Below, piece after piece: positions 20,434 to 30,277 of a stretch of DNA of 30,388 nucleotides. This DNA is from Nemertoderma westbladi. Its lineage: Eukaryota > Xenacoelomorpha > Nemertodermatida > Nemertodermatidae. The notes under the pieces were generated by a model. That model was not told where the DNA came from, made no database searches, and was given only the letters and a program-made list of their open reading frames with translations. Position 1 is the stretch's first letter. Every line of letters begins with the position of its first letter. The position numbers were made by a program, and so were the translations under genes. The DNA lies in the NCBI GenBank assembly GCA_032718475.1, contig JAUCBJ010000737.1, positions 1-30,388 of the forward strand, in the 5' to 3' direction.

Positions 20434-22648
20434 CCTCGAGAGGCAGGTTTTTCATTTTTAATATTATCTATGTAAACGGCATTGATCCATGTTCCGGATT
20501 TCCGTGCAGATCATCTGTGCCAATCATTATTCCCTTATATCTTCGTCTTAAAGAACCGAACATCACATCATCATCACCTTAGCTCTGTGGTGAATCATTC
20601 ATCTATAGTAAACCAGTGGGGGCGCAAGTCCGAAACCCATAGATAGCAAATAATAATTACCTAATTATGCGAATCTACGATTCTAGGAACGCATGTACCG
20701 CTGAGTTACAAACAGACTAACTAATAGGAAGCTTCGGCGTTAGCAAAGCTGGACCAGTTAATTCGCCAACTATATAATCAATTTCCAAGTAACAACCAGT
20801 AGATGCGACTATTTCATCCAACTCGTGGCCTTAGTGCTCTGTGATTCCTTACAAGGGGCCCTTCGAATCCATAAAACTTGATGCTCATTTATATAAACTA
20901 AATTTCACTATTTCCGCTTTTACTGGCTGGTTGATTTAAGTTACTACACACAGGCTCCTCTATATATTTCCGGAGTTAATTCCCGGTAATTTATTAATTT
21001 ATTTAGAAATATGTTTGGTTTTCTGGAAGGCAGCTGGTCGGAGTAGGTCAGACGGTGGAGGAAGGGGGTATGGTTTTGGGTTTTCTCTGAGTAAATTTTT
21101 AATATAATATGGAATTAATGCGCAGTGCTACACAGTAAAACTATGCGTAATTAAACCAGTATGCGTTGGTTTTGTTTTCCAGACTCAATATTCTCATGTT
21201 GCTGTACAAATATTATTTAATGACGTCACTAATTAGCATTCCTCTTCTGGTAATTTACCCATATTGAGGTGTGATTGGATATAGCCCTCGAGTCCCTCGG
21301 TATTATTACCAGCTCACTGATCAGACTTTAACCATTAGTAAGTGTCTGTGTGTGAGATGTCATTAGTGTCATATTATACAGCTGTAAGAACTGTCTGTTT
21401 TTAATACAGAGTCTGTTTACGACACTAATTAACTGTCTGGGCTTTCCCTTCCTGTTTTTACTATTACCAGCTCGTATCCATAGCTACCAGCTATTATATA
21501 AGTAAACATGTCCCTATATAATATGTTATTTACTGTGTTGCGCCACACTGTGCCTGGTGTTATCTATATATTTGTTTCTATTATTATTACATTACTATTT
21601 AAATTTTAATTTTATTACCATCATTTTTCTATACAATAAATAATAAAACTTTAAATCTTTTCCTGCTTAATATTATTATAATATACAGTTTCATTTTACA
21701 ACAGTTCTTATTCTTAGTCTATTTTTTTATAATGTTTGCTTGTTATATATTATTTGTAAAACCACAAACATTTTTGCTACAAAGTGGTTTCTTTTTTTTA
21801 TTTTGTTCACCAAAAAAATAAAATAAAATTTCATTATTTTGTTATATATAACCCTATTAAATTAAAGTATAGTTATTTGTTATGAAAATAATGTCATAGG
21901 ATGTTGCGTGTTATTTTCTTGTATAAATGACGTCAAATTAATTCACACATCTTACATTATTTTTATGCTTGAAACTCCATCTTTACCCTCAAAAACGTGC
22001 AAATTTCTAAGAAGTCACATTTCGAAGGGGAAGTTCCACAAAAGACACAATTTAAAATCTTATTTTAAAATTTATAGACGAGACCTATAATTATGCTTTC
22101 GTGGGTGTAACTTCGAAGGCGGGGTAGTTCAGTTGGGTGAGCATCGGGCCTGCAATCTATTGGTTGTAGGTGCGAACCCCGCCAGGGTCAACTCGGCCTG
22201 TCATCCAGTGGGGTCGATAAAAGGAGGACCAGTTCTATTACTGGGAGCAAAACAAGGTATAGGAGTAGCGCCCACCCCAACCCGCGGGTAGCAGATAGGA
22301 GTAACGCCCACCCCAATCCTCGGGTAGCAGATAGGAGTAACGCCCACCCCAATCCTCGGGTAGCAGATAGGAGTAGCGCCCACCCCTACCTTCGGGTAGA
22401 AGCTATTGAAAGAGGAGCCTTCGGATCGCCTCCGGCCTCGGCCCACTGTTTGCTTTTGCTTAGGTGTAACTTCAAATTTATGTCAGGAAATGTTAGTCCG
22501 AAAAAAGGAATGGAAGTCAGAAAATGGAAGTTTAAAAAAATGAAAAACAATGACGTCATCACATGGAAATGGGAAGTCAGGAAACGGTAGTCACAAAAGG
22601 ATGCCACTACAGTATAATGCAGGTAGTGCTGTAATCCTCAGCCTACTG
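20434..22648. repeat. 2215-bp tandem duplication, unit 1
   Basis: Sequence starting CCTCGAGAGGCAGG recurs exactly 2215 bp later, and every landmark checked between (short open frames, SINE, 36-bp repeats) is repeated at the same offset without a visible difference. The unit ends AGCCTACTG before the next CCTCGAG. Breakpoints share CCTCG. Mostly AT-rich non-coding DNA apart from the SINE at 22115-22462. Near identity means a recent duplication or an assembly artefact. Confidence 0.93.
22115..22462 (+). mobile_element. tRNA-derived SINE with Ceph-like central domain, copy 1
   Basis: The 5' part (22118-22183) is tRNA-like: A box TAGTTCAGTTGGGTGAGC and B-box-like GGTGCGAACCC, which would drive RNA polymerase III. 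The central part (22185-22246) has TCAACTCGGCC, TCATCC, GGGGTCGATAAA and GGACCAGTT, resembling the Ceph domain of cephalopod SINEs (from memory). It is followed by four 36-bp tandem repeats (22260-22403, unit TAGGAGTAACGCCCACCCCA plus ATCCTCGGGTAGCAGA) and a TTTGCTTTTGCTTA tail. The 11-bp target-site duplication GGTGTAACTTC at 22104-22114 and 22463-22473 fixes the borders. The tRNA part does not fold as a proper tRNA: the T arm and acceptor overlap. Confidence 0.88.
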
Positions 22649-24863
22649 CCTCGAGAGGCAGGTTTTTCATTTTTAATATTATCTATGTAAACGGCATTGA
22701 TCCATGTTCCGGATTTCCGTGCAGATCATCTGTGCCAATCATTATTCCCTTATATCTTCGTCTTAAAGAACCGAACATCACATCATCATCACCTTAGCTC
22801 TGTGGTGAATCATTCATCTATAGTAAACCAGTGGGGGCGCAAGTCCGAAACCCATAGATAGCAAATAATAATTACCTAATTATGCGAATCTACGATTCTA
22901 GGAACGCATGTACCGCTGAGTTACAAACAGACTAACTAATAGGAAGCTTCGGCGTTAGCAAAGCTGGACCAGTTAATTCGCCAACTATATAATCAATTTC
23001 CAAGTAACAACCAGTAGATGCGACTATTTCATCCAACTCGTGGCCTTAGTGCTCTGTGATTCCTTACAAGGGGCCCTTCGAATCCATAAAACTTGATGCT
23101 CATTTATATAAACTAAATTTCACTATTTCCGCTTTTACTGGCTGGTTGATTTAAGTTACTACACACAGGCTCCTCTATATATTTCCGGAGTTAATTCCCG
23201 GTAATTTATTAATTTATTTAGAAATATGTTTGGTTTTCTGGAAGGCAGCTGGTCGGAGTAGGTCAGACGGTGGAGGAAGGGGGTATGGTTTTGGGTTTTC
23301 TCTGAGTAAATTTTTAATATAATATGGAATTAATGCGCAGTGCTACACAGTAAAACTATGCGTAATTAAACCAGTATGCGTTGGTTTTGTTTTCCAGACT
23401 CAATATTCTCATGTTGCTGTACAAATATTATTTAATGACGTCACTAATTAGCATTCCTCTTCTGGTAATTTACCCATATTGAGGTGTGATTGGATATAGC
23501 CCTCGAGTCCCTCGGTATTATTACCAGCTCACTGATCAGACTTTAACCATTAGTAAGTGTCTGTGTGTGAGATGTCATTAGTGTCATATTATACAGCTGT
23601 AAGAACTGTCTGTTTTTAATACAGAGTCTGTTTACGACACTAATTAACTGTCTGGGCTTTCCCTTCCTGTTTTTACTATTACCAGCTCGTATCCATAGCT
23701 ACCAGCTATTATATAAGTAAACATGTCCCTATATAATATGTTATTTACTGTGTTGCGCCACACTGTGCCTGGTGTTATCTATATATTTGTTTCTATTATT
23801 ATTACATTACTATTTAAATTTTAATTTTATTACCATCATTTTTCTATACAATAAATAATAAAACTTTAAATCTTTTCCTGCTTAATATTATTATAATATA
23901 CAGTTTCATTTTACAACAGTTCTTATTCTTAGTCTATTTTTTTATAATGTTTGCTTGTTATATATTATTTGTAAAACCACAAACATTTTTGCTACAAAGT
24001 GGTTTCTTTTTTTTATTTTGTTCACCAAAAAAATAAAATAAAATTTCATTATTTTGTTATATATAACCCTATTAAATTAAAGTATAGTTATTTGTTATGA
24101 AAATAATGTCATAGGATGTTGCGTGTTATTTTCTTGTATAAATGACGTCAAATTAATTCACACATCTTACATTATTTTTATGCTTGAAACTCCATCTTTA
24201 CCCTCAAAAACGTGCAAATTTCTAAGAAGTCACATTTCGAAGGGGAAGTTCCACAAAAGACACAATTTAAAATCTTATTTTAAAATTTATAGACGAGACC
24301 TATAATTATGCTTTCGTGGGTGTAACTTCGAAGGCGGGGTAGTTCAGTTGGGTGAGCATCGGGCCTGCAATCTATTGGTTGTAGGTGCGAACCCCGCCAG
24401 GGTCAACTCGGCCTGTCATCCAGTGGGGTCGATAAAAGGAGGACCAGTTCTATTACTGGGAGCAAAACAAGGTATAGGAGTAGCGCCCACCCCAACCCGC
24501 GGGTAGCAGATAGGAGTAACGCCCACCCCAATCCTCGGGTAGCAGATAGGAGTAACGCCCACCCCAATCCTCGGGTAGCAGATAGGAGTAGCGCCCACCC
24601 CTACCTTCGGGTAGAAGCTATTGAAAGAGGAGCCTTCGGATCGCCTCCGGCCTCGGCCCACTGTTTGCTTTTGCTTAGGTGTAACTTCAAATTTATGTCA
24701 GGAAATGTTAGTCCGAAAAAAGGAATGGAAGTCAGAAAATGGAAGTTTAAAAAAATGAAAAACAATGACGTCATCACATGGAAATGGGAAGTCAGGAAAC
24801 GGTAGTCACAAAAGGATGCCACTACAGTATAATGCAGGTAGTGCTGTAATCCTCAGCCTACTA
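22649..24863. repeat. 2215-bp tandem duplication, unit 2
   Basis: Second copy of the unit at 20434-22648, ending AGCCTACTA directly before the left 190-bp direct repeat of the LINE insertion. See unit 1 for content. Confidence 0.93.
24330..24677 (+). mobile_element. tRNA-derived SINE, copy 2 (by duplication)
   Basis: Same element as at 22115-22462, shifted by 2215 bp, including the GGTGTAACTTC target-site duplications (24319-24329 and 24678-24688) and the four 36-bp repeats. It was copied with the host segment and is not an independent insertion. Confidence 0.88.
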
Positions 24864-24865
24864 CC

Positions 24866-25055
24866 TCGTCGGGCTGTTTCCTTTTTATACTTGTCCCAAG
24901 TTGAAGCTCTTTTGGTTATGAATATGATATTGTCGTTTCTACATCTACTTATCCTCGCTGATTATTTACACCAGAGAGCTAACATTTCATGTCTAGAGCT
25001 TTTAATCACGTGGCGGGATATATTTAGAACATAAAATATATATCGTATATGGAAC
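24866..25055. repeat. Direct repeat flanking the LINE, left copy (190 bp)
   Basis: Starts TCGTCGGGCTGTTTCC and ends CGTATATGGAAC. It is identical to 26811-26999 apart from one T (AACATTTCATG against AACATTCATG). Not LTR-like: no TG...CA ends, and the enclosed reverse transcriptase is of the non-LTR type. Best read as a very long target-site duplication. Confidence 0.9.
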
Positions 25056-26771
25056 GGGCGGAAAAGCCAACCAACCACCAAGGTTAAGGCTGAATCACCA
25101 GCCGATCGCCTCAATGGTTGGAAAGCCCACTTCGAAAAGCTCCTCAATAATGACAGGGTATTGCCTGATAACTTTATAGAAGTAAAAGTGTCTGAGTCTG
25201 TACTCCCAGATATTCCCATTGGCGATATCTCCTTTGCAGAAGTGAAGGCTGCTGCAAAGAGCATTAAGACCAATCGTGCCAGTGGAATAGATGGTGTTCC
25301 CCCTGAGGTCTTTAAAATACCTGAGTGTTTAAAGCTCATCTATCCCATCATAGTAGACATGTACCGTACAACAAGAGTCCCACAAGAAATGAAAACAAAT
25401 AAGTTGGTGCCAGTTCCCAAGAAGGGCAACCTAACACTCTATGGTTCTTTTCGGGGAATCTCATTGATCTCGATTGCTGCAAAACTATACAATAGAATTC
25501 TATTAAATCGCATCAGGGATCCCATTGAGAGACTGCTACGTGGAAATCAGAATGGGTTCCGTAAAGGTCGTGGGACCATGGAGCCCATTTTGGCACTTGA
25601 AAGGATAATTGAAGAGTTATCAAAAAAGAAAGACAGGCATCTGGCTGTTATCTTTGTTGACTTCTTCAAGGCCTTTGATTCAGTCTCTCGCTCACGTATG
25701 TTCAGCATACTTTCATTATATGGGATTCCTGATGAAATTATTGCAGCAATCAGATCAGTATACGATGGTTCGACAACATTTGTGTCTACTGTTGACGGTG
25801 ACACAGAACCATTTGAAGTGTTATGGGGCGTCCTCCAAGGAGACACACTTGCACCATTCTTGTTCATTATTGTGGTTGACTATGTTCTACGCATGTCCTT
25901 AGATCATCATAATGATGATGGGGTGATGATAACTCCACCTACTGGCTCCAGAAGTCGAGGAAATCCTGCCAAGTACCTAACTGATCTAGACTTTGCTGAT
26001 GACTTAGGAGTACTCTCAGAATCATTAGAGGGAGCCCAGCGGCTCCTCAGCTCATTAGAACATGCTGCTTCTAGTGTTGGTCTTTTTATTAACTCCAGAA
26101 AGACCAAAATTCTGACAGTTAACTTTGAAAGTCCTCAGCAAGTCTCTGATCGGATGAGCATAAGCTCAAAGGATGGTATGCTTGAGCATGTGGACGACTT
26201 CTGTTACCTGGGATCATGGATCCGGAAGTCAGGTGAGGACCTTCGAATACGTAAGGGAAAGGCATGGGCAGCCTTGAATAGGCTTTCCAGGATTTGGAAG
26301 TCACCTAGAATTAATCGGAAACTCAAGGTCCGATTATTTAGAGCAGCAGTAGTTCCAGTACTCCTCTACGGGAGTCCATGCTGGGCTCTAACTGCTGAGG
26401 ACACCAAATCTCTGGATGGCACATTCACAAGAATGCTACGCCGGGTACATTGTGTCAAGTACAATGCACATATCTCCAACCAGACACTATATAACATTGG
26501 AGGTGTCTCATTGGTTCCCCCAAGCTTGACACTAGAACAAAATCGCCTCCGCTTTGCAGGACATTGCTTTCGCCGTGAGGACCAGCCAGTGCATAATCTT
26601 GTACTTTGGCAGCCTCATGGAGTGAATAAGCATGGTGGACAGCCCATGACTTTCTTGAGACGCATCTTAAAGGACACTGGCCTTAAAGATGCGGATGATC
26701 TAGCAAATGTCATGGGTGATAGGGAGTTGTGGCGGTGCAATTTTGTTGACAAGCCGGCACAGCATTCTTAA
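25056..26771 (+). CDS. LINE reverse transcriptase, endonuclease missing
   Basis: About 571 codons, open from the truncation point. An N-terminal linker (ADRLNGWKAHFEKLLNN, then NRASGIDGVPPEVFK) leads into the RT fingers (NKLVPVPKKGN, FRGISLISIAAKLYNRILLN, QNGFRKGRGT), the first catalytic Asp (VIFVDFFKAFDS), GVLQGDTLAPFLF, and the catalytic FADD box (LDFADDL, Phe in place of the common Tyr). Then come the thumb (CYLGSWIRK, VLLYGSPCW) and a C-terminal region with LRFAGHCFRRED and GGQPMTFLRRILKDTGL that I know from RTE-like non-LTR elements. Both Asp motifs are intact and no stop interrupts the frame, so the RT could be active, but without an endonuclease and a 5' end it is not an autonomous element. 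No original start codon remains. Confidence 0.92.
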   Translation, partial: GRKSQPTTKVKAESPADRLNGWKAHFEKLLNNDRVLPDNFIEVKVSESVLPDIPIGDISFAEVKAAAKSIKTNRASGIDGVPPEVFKIPECLKLIYPIIVDMYRTTRVPQEMKTNKLVPVPKKGNLTLYGSFRGISLISIAAKLYNRILLNRIRDPIERLLRGNQNGFRKGRGTMEPILALERIIEELSKKKDRHLAVIFVDFFKAFDSVSRSRMFSILSLYGIPDEIIAAIRSVYDGSTTFVSTVDGDTEPFEVLWGVLQGDTLAPFLFIIVVDYVLRMSLDHHNDDGVMITPPTGSRSRGNPAKYLTDLDFADDLGVLSESLEGAQRLLSSLEHAASSVGLFINSRKTKILTVNFESPQQVSDRMSISSKDGMLEHVDDFCYLGSWIRKSGEDLRIRKGKAWAALNRLSRIWKSPRINRKLKVRLFRAAVVPVLLYGSPCWALTAEDTKSLDGTFTRMLRRVHCVKYNAHISNQTLYNIGGVSLVPPSLTLEQNRLRFAGHCFRREDQPVHNLVLWQPHGVNKHGGQPMTFLRRILKDTGLKDADDLANVMGDRELWRCNFVDKPAQHS

Positions 26772-26810
26772 AAATGCAGCTGCAATGCAGCATGCCGATC
26801 CTAGTAGTAG
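25056..26810 (+). mobile_element. 5'-truncated RTE-like LINE insertion
   Basis: The inserted segment runs from the end of the left direct repeat to the start of the right one. It opens directly in a reading frame, upstream of the reverse transcriptase, without the endonuclease domain expected before it, so it is 5' truncated. After the stop codon (26769-26771) only 39 bases remain, ending CTAGTAGTAG, a short 3' UTR with a simple-repeat tail as is usual in RTE-clade elements. The flanking 189/190-bp repeats are near identical, so the insertion is young. Clade assignment is by motif memory. Confidence 0.82.
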
Positions 26811-26999
26811 TCGTCGGGCTGTTTCCTTTTTATACTTGTCCCAAGTTGAAGCTCTTTTGGTTATGAATATGATATTGTCGTTTCTACATCTACTTATCCT
26901 CGCTGATTATTTACACCAGAGAGCTAACATTCATGTCTAGAGCTTTTAATCACGTGGCGGGATATATTTAGAACATAAAATATATATCGTATATGGAAC
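26811..26999. repeat. Direct repeat flanking the LINE, right copy (189 bp)
   Basis: Second copy of 24866-25055, one base shorter. It directly follows the TAGTAGTAG tail of the LINE. Confidence 0.9.
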
Positions 27000-28438
27000 A
27001 TCTTCATTGTTGACTTCATAATATTATCTAACCATTATTATTATTATTATTTTCTTCTTAATTTTAATTTTCGCTTTCAAATCTACTTGTGGCGTTTTTA
27101 TTTTAAAGTGTTGTATCCATCATTCATCTCACTGTTCGCAACTCTGCTATTTTTCGCGCCCTTTTCGCGTTTGTGTTCGCCAAGATGGTACGGTGTGCAT
27201 GAAAGCATTACCAATCTGGAAAAAACGGCTGAATTCAGTTTATAAATACCTGAAATATAGTTGTTATAAAGTTAAATTATTATTATTATCTGGAGTCGTA
27301 TGTGAAACAATAAATTGAACAGTACAATATACATAGTAATATTTAAGTAAGATTTTTTTATTCTGAGTGGCGCTATTTAATTGCAAACCACTGAGTAAAA
27401 AACAGTATAATATTATTTCGTCCATATTTTGGAGTTGTTTCCTTTGAGTATTTAATTACACATAATACTATATTTTCCTTATATTAGATTTATGATTTTG
27501 TGAGTATTCAATACACACTTATTATATGTTATCCTGATTTGGATAATGGAATGAGTCTCCCATCGATTTATGTTAATTCCGGTCCACATCTCTCCCTCTC
27601 TTATAATCCCTTGTGTTGTGGATCAATACCCGTTGCCCATTTGTTGACTGCGACCCATCTCGATACATCCCTCTTCCACTACCCCCATACCCTCTGGTAA
27701 TTAATATGGATATTAGGTGAATTTCGCTAGAGTTGTTGTTTGTTATATTAAATATAATATAAAATTTAAACGCAACAAATTTTTTGCCGGCCATATTTGT
27801 TAGTTGTGATCATTAATTCGTTATTGTAAATAATTATTATATTACGTCAAAGGAATACTATGATTAAGCTTGTTGCGGATTCCATACGATACGATAAAAC
27901 AGACAAGATAACAATATCAAACTAAATAATAAGTGGTAGGTAGCCTTGCAAGTCGAAAAATATATATTTTTGTCGCCCCTTAGCGGCCAGAGCCAGAATT
28001 TGTTTTATTTTTTTCAGCATCTTTTAATCAGCATGGTCGATTACGTGAAAAGATTTGAATATAATTTTTGTTCCTCACAAGAAAATATGAAATTGTTCAA
28101 AATAAATTTCAAATAGAAAAAGAGCTGTTTTTTTTTATCGTAAAGCAATCATATGAAACTACAAAAACTGTTCAAAATTTTATTTTATTTTAAAAAATAA
28201 TTACATTGGATTGCCTATAGTTTTACTGGTTCTCTTCATCAGAAATATCATTTCCAATTCTAGTTTTCCCTTTTGGCAGAATCTAGTCTTTCTGTATGTC
28301 GCATGTCTGTCTGTTGTTTGTCGGTCTCACGGTCTCTCTATCAAAAGTATACCATACCACCTTTCTAAAAGTTTTGCTATGGGGGTTTTCCTGTGTTCAA
28401 AAATTTAATTAGTGATTAATGATAATTTAATTGTTTGT
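27000..28438. other. AT-rich non-coding stretch
   Basis: Simple ATT repeats near 27036-27055. No coding frame with family resemblance, RNA gene or element terminus recognised. Confidence 0.5.
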
Positions 28439-28745
28439 TTATAGATTTATACCTATTTTTTGTTTTTTATACCTTTTATTTGTTTTTTATACCTCTTATT
28501 TGTTTTTTATACCTATTTTTTTGTTTTTTTATACCTATTTTTTTGTTTTTTTATACCTATTTTTTGTTTTTTATACCTATTTTTTGTTTTTTATACCTAT
28601 TTTTTGTTTTTTATACCTATTTGTTTTTTATACCAATTTTTTGTTTTTTATACCTATTTTTTTGTTTTTATACCAATTTTTTGTTTTTTTATACCTATTT
28701 TTGGTTTTTTATGCCTATTTTTTCTGTTTTATACCTATTTTAGAG
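28439..28745. repeat. T-rich minisatellite, 19-22-bp unit, about 15 copies
   Basis: Unit TGTTTTTTATACCTATTTT with varying T-run length (TATACCTATT, TATACCAATT, ATGCCTATT variants). The + strand is almost free of G and A outside the TATA part, so it is a strongly asymmetric pyrimidine-rich tract. It is open in all three + frames only because of composition (F, L, Y, I residues), not as a protein. Confidence 0.93.
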
Positions 28746-29327
28746 AAACATTATTTTGTGTTGTTAATAAAGTTGTGGTTACTAAATAAGGCCGGCTGAA
28801 AGCAATCCTTATGATCTTGTTTATGAGGGACCTCTAGTTTAATTCTTGCCTTCCATTTTCCAATAAATACGATACGAATCAAATCAAATCAATAAATGTA
28901 ATGTAGTTATTTATATATCTTATTCCAATTAAATTATATTAAAAGCAGGACTATCATTGCAAGGAATTTCATTATGTATTTCCCTTTATTTTCATTATTA
29001 AATAATATAGTTTATATATTTATTATACCATTAAATATTACTGGTGTTTTTAAGCACTTCTGCAAGGTTCTATCTTTCTGACTGTCCACTACGAGTATCT
29101 GACAGTCGAAGTGATTTGTTAAATTACTAAAACGGTTCATCATCATGTAACCTTATAAAGCACTAATTTATATGCCGCGAATTAAATAGTTTATAGATTT
29201 CATAATATAATTTTGTTTATTTAAATTTAAGTAAACATTTCTTTTTAATTTGATTTGTTTATTATTTTAGTAATTAGATATTAACTATATATTTGTTATA
29301 AATTCATATCTTTGATTACTTATTCCG
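28746..29327. other. AT-rich non-coding stretch
   Basis: No feature recognised; it precedes the candidate exon at 29328. Confidence 0.5.
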
Positions 29328-29726
29328 ATGTCTTCGACTCCACCAGTTCTGGCTGACGCGCATGCGCAGTATTCATCCAATAAACACCACCCTAAACAGC
29401 ATATACATTATTCTAGAATGTCTTCCATTTCGAACTTTCTAAAGAGCCCCGCCCACGCGTCTCCCACGCCATCCCACAATACGAATTCCAGCCATCCAAT
29501 TTCCGATTCCCACACCCCAAATCATTCCTCTTCCCCTCGTCTCTCCTGGCGAAGGATTCGTAAACTGCGTGCGCGAATCGCCTCAGTTGCTTTTTTTTCG
29601 CGACGTCGGTACGTGAAGGACATTGTGAAGCCATGGGATATCGAGGAAGACGAACGGATTCAGGCTCTACAAGAGTCTTGGGCCACGTTGCAGGATAATG
29701 CTGATATTGTTAGGGAAAGTAGTACG
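29328..29726 (+). CDS. Candidate coding exon of unknown identity (Ser/Pro/His-rich, basic then acidic helical end)
   Basis: GC content and codon character rise sharply against the AT-rich flanks. From ATG 29328 the frame gives an N-terminal Ser/Pro/His-rich stretch (LKSPAHASPTPSHNTNSS), a strongly basic block (SWRRIRKLRARIASV, FSRRRYVKD) and a probable helix (KPWDIEEDERIQALQESWAT). It ends IVRESST at 29726 before donor ACG|GTTAGT, phase 0. I do not recognise the family. It may be a first exon (an alternative promoter of the TRIO-like gene, or a separate gene), or an internal exon entered at the weak acceptor GCGCAG (ends 29369, phase 0, compatible with exon f). The tandem repetition of its 3' end into the intron is independent support for the junction. 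Confidence 0.5.
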
Positions 29727-29910
29727 GTTAGTGAAGGAGCGGGAGGGGAGGGAATATGGTGCGGTTAGTGGGGGTGGGGTTGGTCAGCTTTTAGGGAATG
29801 TAGTGCGATTATTGGGGTAGGGGTTAGTCAGCTGTTATGGTATGTAGTCCGGTTAGTTAGGGAGGGGTTGGTCAGATGGTAGGGAATGTAGTGCAGTTAG
29901 TGAGACAGGG
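29708..29910 (+). repeat. 44-bp minisatellite seeded from an exon/donor junction, 4-5 copies
   Basis: The exon end TTAGGGAAAGTAGTACG|GTTAGT is repeated in the intron as TTAGGGAATGTAGTGCG|GTTAGT and variants. Junctions lie at 29727, 29764, 29808, 29852 and 29896; the last three steps are exactly 44 bp, the first 37 bp. Four of the five keep GTTAG; the third reads GATTATT. The unit also has a G-rich part (GGGGTGGGGTTGGTCAGC). 44 is not a multiple of three, so later donors would shift the frame. Confidence 0.85.
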
Positions 29911-30225
29911 TCGGATTAAGCTTTTCCGGGCCACCAGTTTTAAATAATCCCTCACCTCCACCAACCCCCTCTCCCCCCAGAACCCATGGAAAATTAATCA
30001 ATTAGGTGATAGTTACAGTAATTTTTTTTAAAAATTGGCTTTATTAAAATATAACCACTTAAAGAATGTATTCGTAATTACAATTATATTGATTAATTGT
30101 ATATATATTATTGATTATATTGATAGGATATATTGATTTCTCTGACAAACATAGGAGTATGCCTGCAGTGCAAGCGTCTATTTAAGTTGTCTGTGATTGG
30201 TATAAAAACTTGGAAGTGTTTTCAG

Positions 30226-30277
30226 GTAGAAAGTATACAGACTCTTCAGCAGGACCATTACCACGGCGAACACTCAG
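30226..30277 (+). CDS. Candidate 52-bp exon following the 29.3-kb exon
   Basis: AGTGTTTTCAG ends at 30225 and CTCAG|GTGTGT begins the next intron at 30278. The frame reads VESIQTLQQDHYHGEHS and joins in phase 0 to the donor at 29727, giving ...RESST-VESIQTLQQD. It leaves phase 1. Short, so support is limited to splice sites, phase and the plausible polar peptide; the downstream part is outside the window. Confidence 0.35.

Noticed and set aside
22118-22183. A functional tRNA gene
   Set aside because: It has A- and B-box motifs, but the T arm and acceptor strand overlap, the anticodon stem is poor, and it is the head of a SINE with target-site duplications.
24866-26999. LTR retrotransposon or Penelope-like element, because of the direct repeats
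   Set aside because: The enclosed RT is of the non-LTR type (FADD, LRFAGHC region), with no protease, integrase or RNase H seen, and the repeats lack TG...CA ends. A long target-site duplication explains the borders better.
27500-27700. Short open frames near 27.5-27.8 kb
   Set aside because: No family resemblance on either strand and no splice-site support.
28431-28799. Three F/L/Y/I-rich open frames resembling membrane proteins
   Set aside because: Composition artefact of the T-rich tandem repeat; all three frames are open at once.
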